From the NCBI GenBank assembly GCA_905220665.1, contig CAJNAR010000114.1, positions 1-22,987 on the forward strand: a DNA stretch of 22,987 bases, given 5' to 3'. Below the pieces are notes generated by a model. That model was not told where the DNA came from, made no database searches, and saw only the letters and a list, made by a program, of their open reading frames with translations. The DNA is from Albugo candida (lineage: Eukaryota; Oomycota; Peronosporomycetes; Albuginales; Albuginaceae). Within the stretch, counting starts at the first letter, position 1. Every line of letters starts with the position of its first letter. Shown here in pieces: positions 20,989 through 22,987 of the stretch. A program made the position numbers and the translations under genes.

Positions 20989-21438
20989 GGTACCAAAGTG
21001 TCAAAACATCGTGGGGAGTGAGATGGAGGAACGCGTTTGGATAGTCCTAATCTATCAAAAAGGTAGAATTAGGAATATTTAATACTCTAATGACATCGTT
21101 CCGGAAGGAGGCTTTCTTGCAAAAGATTCGAATTCAAGCACTAGTAATCTACTCTATTGCACTCGTATCCGCTACTAAGATATTACTTCCTTCTACATTA
21201 CTTTTCTGACATAGGTACCATAGTTTCAAAACATCGTGGGAAGTGAGATGGAGGAACGTGTTTGGATAGTCCAAATCTATCAAAAAGCTAGAATTAGGAA
21301 TATTTGCTACTCGAATGACATCGTTCCGGAAGGAGGCTTTCTTGCAAAAGATTCAAATTCGCGCACTAGTAATCTACTCAATTGCACTCGTATCCGCTAA
21401 TATGCTATTACTTCCTTTTACATTACTTTCATGAAAAA

Positions 21439-22337
21439 GATACCATAGTTTCAAAACATCGTGGGGAGTGAGATGGAGGAACGTGTTTGGATAGTCCAAA
21501 TCTATCAAAAAGGTAGAATTAGGAATATTTAATACTCTAATGACATCGTCCCGGAAGGAGGCTTTCTTGCAAAAGATTTGAATTCGTGCACTACTAATCT
21601 ACTCTATTGCACTCGTATCCGCTAATATGCTATTACTTCCTTCTACATTACTTTTATGACATAGGTACCATAGTTTCAAAACATCGTGGGGAGTGAGATG
21701 GAGGAACGTGTTTGGATAGTGTAAATCTATCAAAAAGGTAGAATTAGGAATATTTGTTACTCGAATGACATCGTTCCGGAAGGAGGCTTTCTTGCAAAAG
21801 ATTCAAATTCGCGCACTAGTAATCTACTCAATTGCATTCGTATCCGTTTATATGCTATTACTTCCTTTTACATTACTCTCATGAAAAGGTACCAAAGTGT
21901 CAAAACATCGTGGGGAGTGAGATGGAGGAACGCGTTTGGATAGTCCAAATCCATCCAAGTGGTAGAATTAGGATTATTTGTTCATCTAATGACAGTCGTT
22001 CCGGAAGGAGGCTTTCTTACAAAAGATTCGAATTGGTGCAATAGTAATCTACTTGATTGCACTCGTATCCGCTAATATGCTATGACTTCCTTCTACATTA
22101 CTTTTATGAAAAAGATACCATAGTTTCAAAACATCGTGGGGAGTGAGATGGAGGAACGTGTTTGGATAGTCCAAATCTATCAAAAAGGTAGAATTAGGAA
22201 TATTTAATACTCTAATGACATCGTTCCGGAAGGAGGCTTTCTTGCAAAAGATTCAAATTCGCGCACTAGTAATCTACTCAATTGCACTCGTATCCGCTAA
22301 TATGCTATTACTTCCTTTTACATTACTTTCATGAAAA
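21439..22337. repeat. Higher-order satellite block, copy B (four monomers)
   Basis: Partner of 20093-20988 at an offset of 1,346 bp (six monomers). Its first monomer (21439) is identical to those at 19643 and 20093, which shows that the same type was copied more than once. Confidence 0.9.
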
Positions 22338-22987
22338 GGTACCATAGTGTCAAAACATCGTGGGGAGTGAGATGGAGGAACGTGTTTGGATAGTGTAAAT
22401 CTATCAAAAAGGTAGAATTAGGAATATTTAATACTCTAATGACATCGTTCCGGAAGGAGGCTTTCTTACAAAAGATTCGAATTGGTGCAATAGTAATCTA
22501 CTTGATTGCACTCGTATCCGCTACTAAGATATTACTTGCCTCTACATTACTTTAATGAAAAAGATACTATAGTTTTATAGAATTGTGAAGAGTGAGATAC
22601 GGGAATGTGTTTGGATAGTCCAAATCCATCAAAGTGGTGGAATAAAGAGTATTTGTTCATCTAATGACAATCGTTCCGGAAGGAGGCTTTCTTGCAAAAG
22701 ATTCGAATGCGTGCACTACTAATCTACTCTATTGCACTCGTATTCGCTACTAAGCTATTACTTGCCTCTACATTACTTATATGAAAAAGATACCATAGTT
22801 TCAAAACATCGTGGGAGTGAGATGGAGGAACGCGTTTGGCTAGTCCAAATCTATCAAAAAGGTAGAATTAGGAATATTTAATACTCTAATGACATCGTTC
22901 CGGAAGGAGGCTTTTCTTGCAAAAGATTCGAATTCAAGCACTAGTAATCTACTCTATTGCACTCGTATCCCTCAATATGCTATTACT

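Larger units (their letters stand above)
18293..22987. repeat. 225-bp satellite array, right block (20 full monomers plus partial)
   Basis: Monomers start at 18296, 18521, 18746, 18972, 19197, 19419, 19643, 19868, 20093, 20318, 20542, 20768, 20989, 21214, 21439, 21664, 21888, 22114, 22338, 22563 and 22789 (partial, cut by the window edge). Lengths are 221-226 bp, mostly 225. Variants at fixed sites define monomer types: GGTACC or GATACC at the start, TAGTCCAAAT or TAGTGTAAAT, TTTGTTACTC or TTTAATACTC, GATTCAAATTCGCG or GATTCGAATTGGTG or GATTTGAATTCGTG, and an extra G in GACAGTCG. Monomer 22563 is unusually diverged, resembling the left-edge type. No transcription unit is evident; the recurring 60-odd codon frames are by-products of a repeat length divisible by three. 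Confidence 0.96.

Noticed and set aside
18293..22987. Recurring 60-70 codon frames in the satellite (for example 19441-19638, 19897-20088, 20347-20538), with a hydrophobic C-terminal stretch resembling a membrane helix
   Set aside because: A 225-bp monomer equals 75 codons, so any open stretch recurs in frame. One monomer type has a TGA in it (GATTTGAATTC) and another is shifted by an extra G (GACAGTCG), so the frame is not conserved.
13132..22987. CRISPR-like direct repeat array
   Set aside because: The repeat unit is the whole 225 bp with no unique spacers, and the context is eukaryotic; it is a satellite.

Overview
The window looks eukaryotic and most resembles repeat-rich, gene-poor chromatin of an oomycete or another protist with short or absent introns. 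That taxonomic guess is inference, resting on the style of the LINE reverse transcriptase, the Ty1/copia polyprotein and the two conserved eukaryotic gene relics. There is no bacterial gene organisation, and I see no intact host gene anywhere in the window.

Layout, left to right. 1-1490: an unrecognised open frame enters from the left edge, then AT-rich sequence with nothing assignable. About 1507-2190: a very degenerate tandem array, nine copies of roughly 82 bp, pyrimidine-rich on the + strand. About 2460-5170 (+): a decayed non-LTR (LINE) reverse transcriptase broken by many stops and frameshifts. About 5340-7795 (-): the wreck of a BIG-type Sec7 Arf-GEF gene, recognisable from the HUS box through the Sec7 domain to the C-terminal HDS repeats. 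7800-9520: unassigned. About 9524-10620 (+): the C-terminal half of an SPB4/DDX55-type DEAD-box RNA helicase, also broken. 10640-13045: degenerate sequence with one longer unrecognised open stretch on the - strand at 11046-11360.

From about 13045 to the right edge the window is a satellite array of 225-bp monomers. It is interrupted by one complete but inactivated Ty1/copia retrotransposon on the - strand (13809-18292: two 211-bp LTRs, polypurine tract, and gag-protease-integrase-reverse transcriptase-RNase H in that order). The flanking 5-bp sequences (ttagg / atagg) fit a target-site duplication with one later change. The element carries one in-frame TGA and two single-base frameshifts. The LTRs differ at six positions, all transitions. 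To the right of the element the array holds 20 full monomers plus a partial one, with clear higher-order structure: a four-monomer block of about 0.9 kb is repeated almost perfectly 1,346 bp away.

Taken together, this is a gene graveyard next to a satellite array with a nested copia element. No gene in the window appears to work with another. The most interesting reading is that of heterochromatin, possibly a pericentromeric edge, because Copia-like elements mark centromeres in some oomycetes. That is a hypothesis to test, not something the sequence proves.
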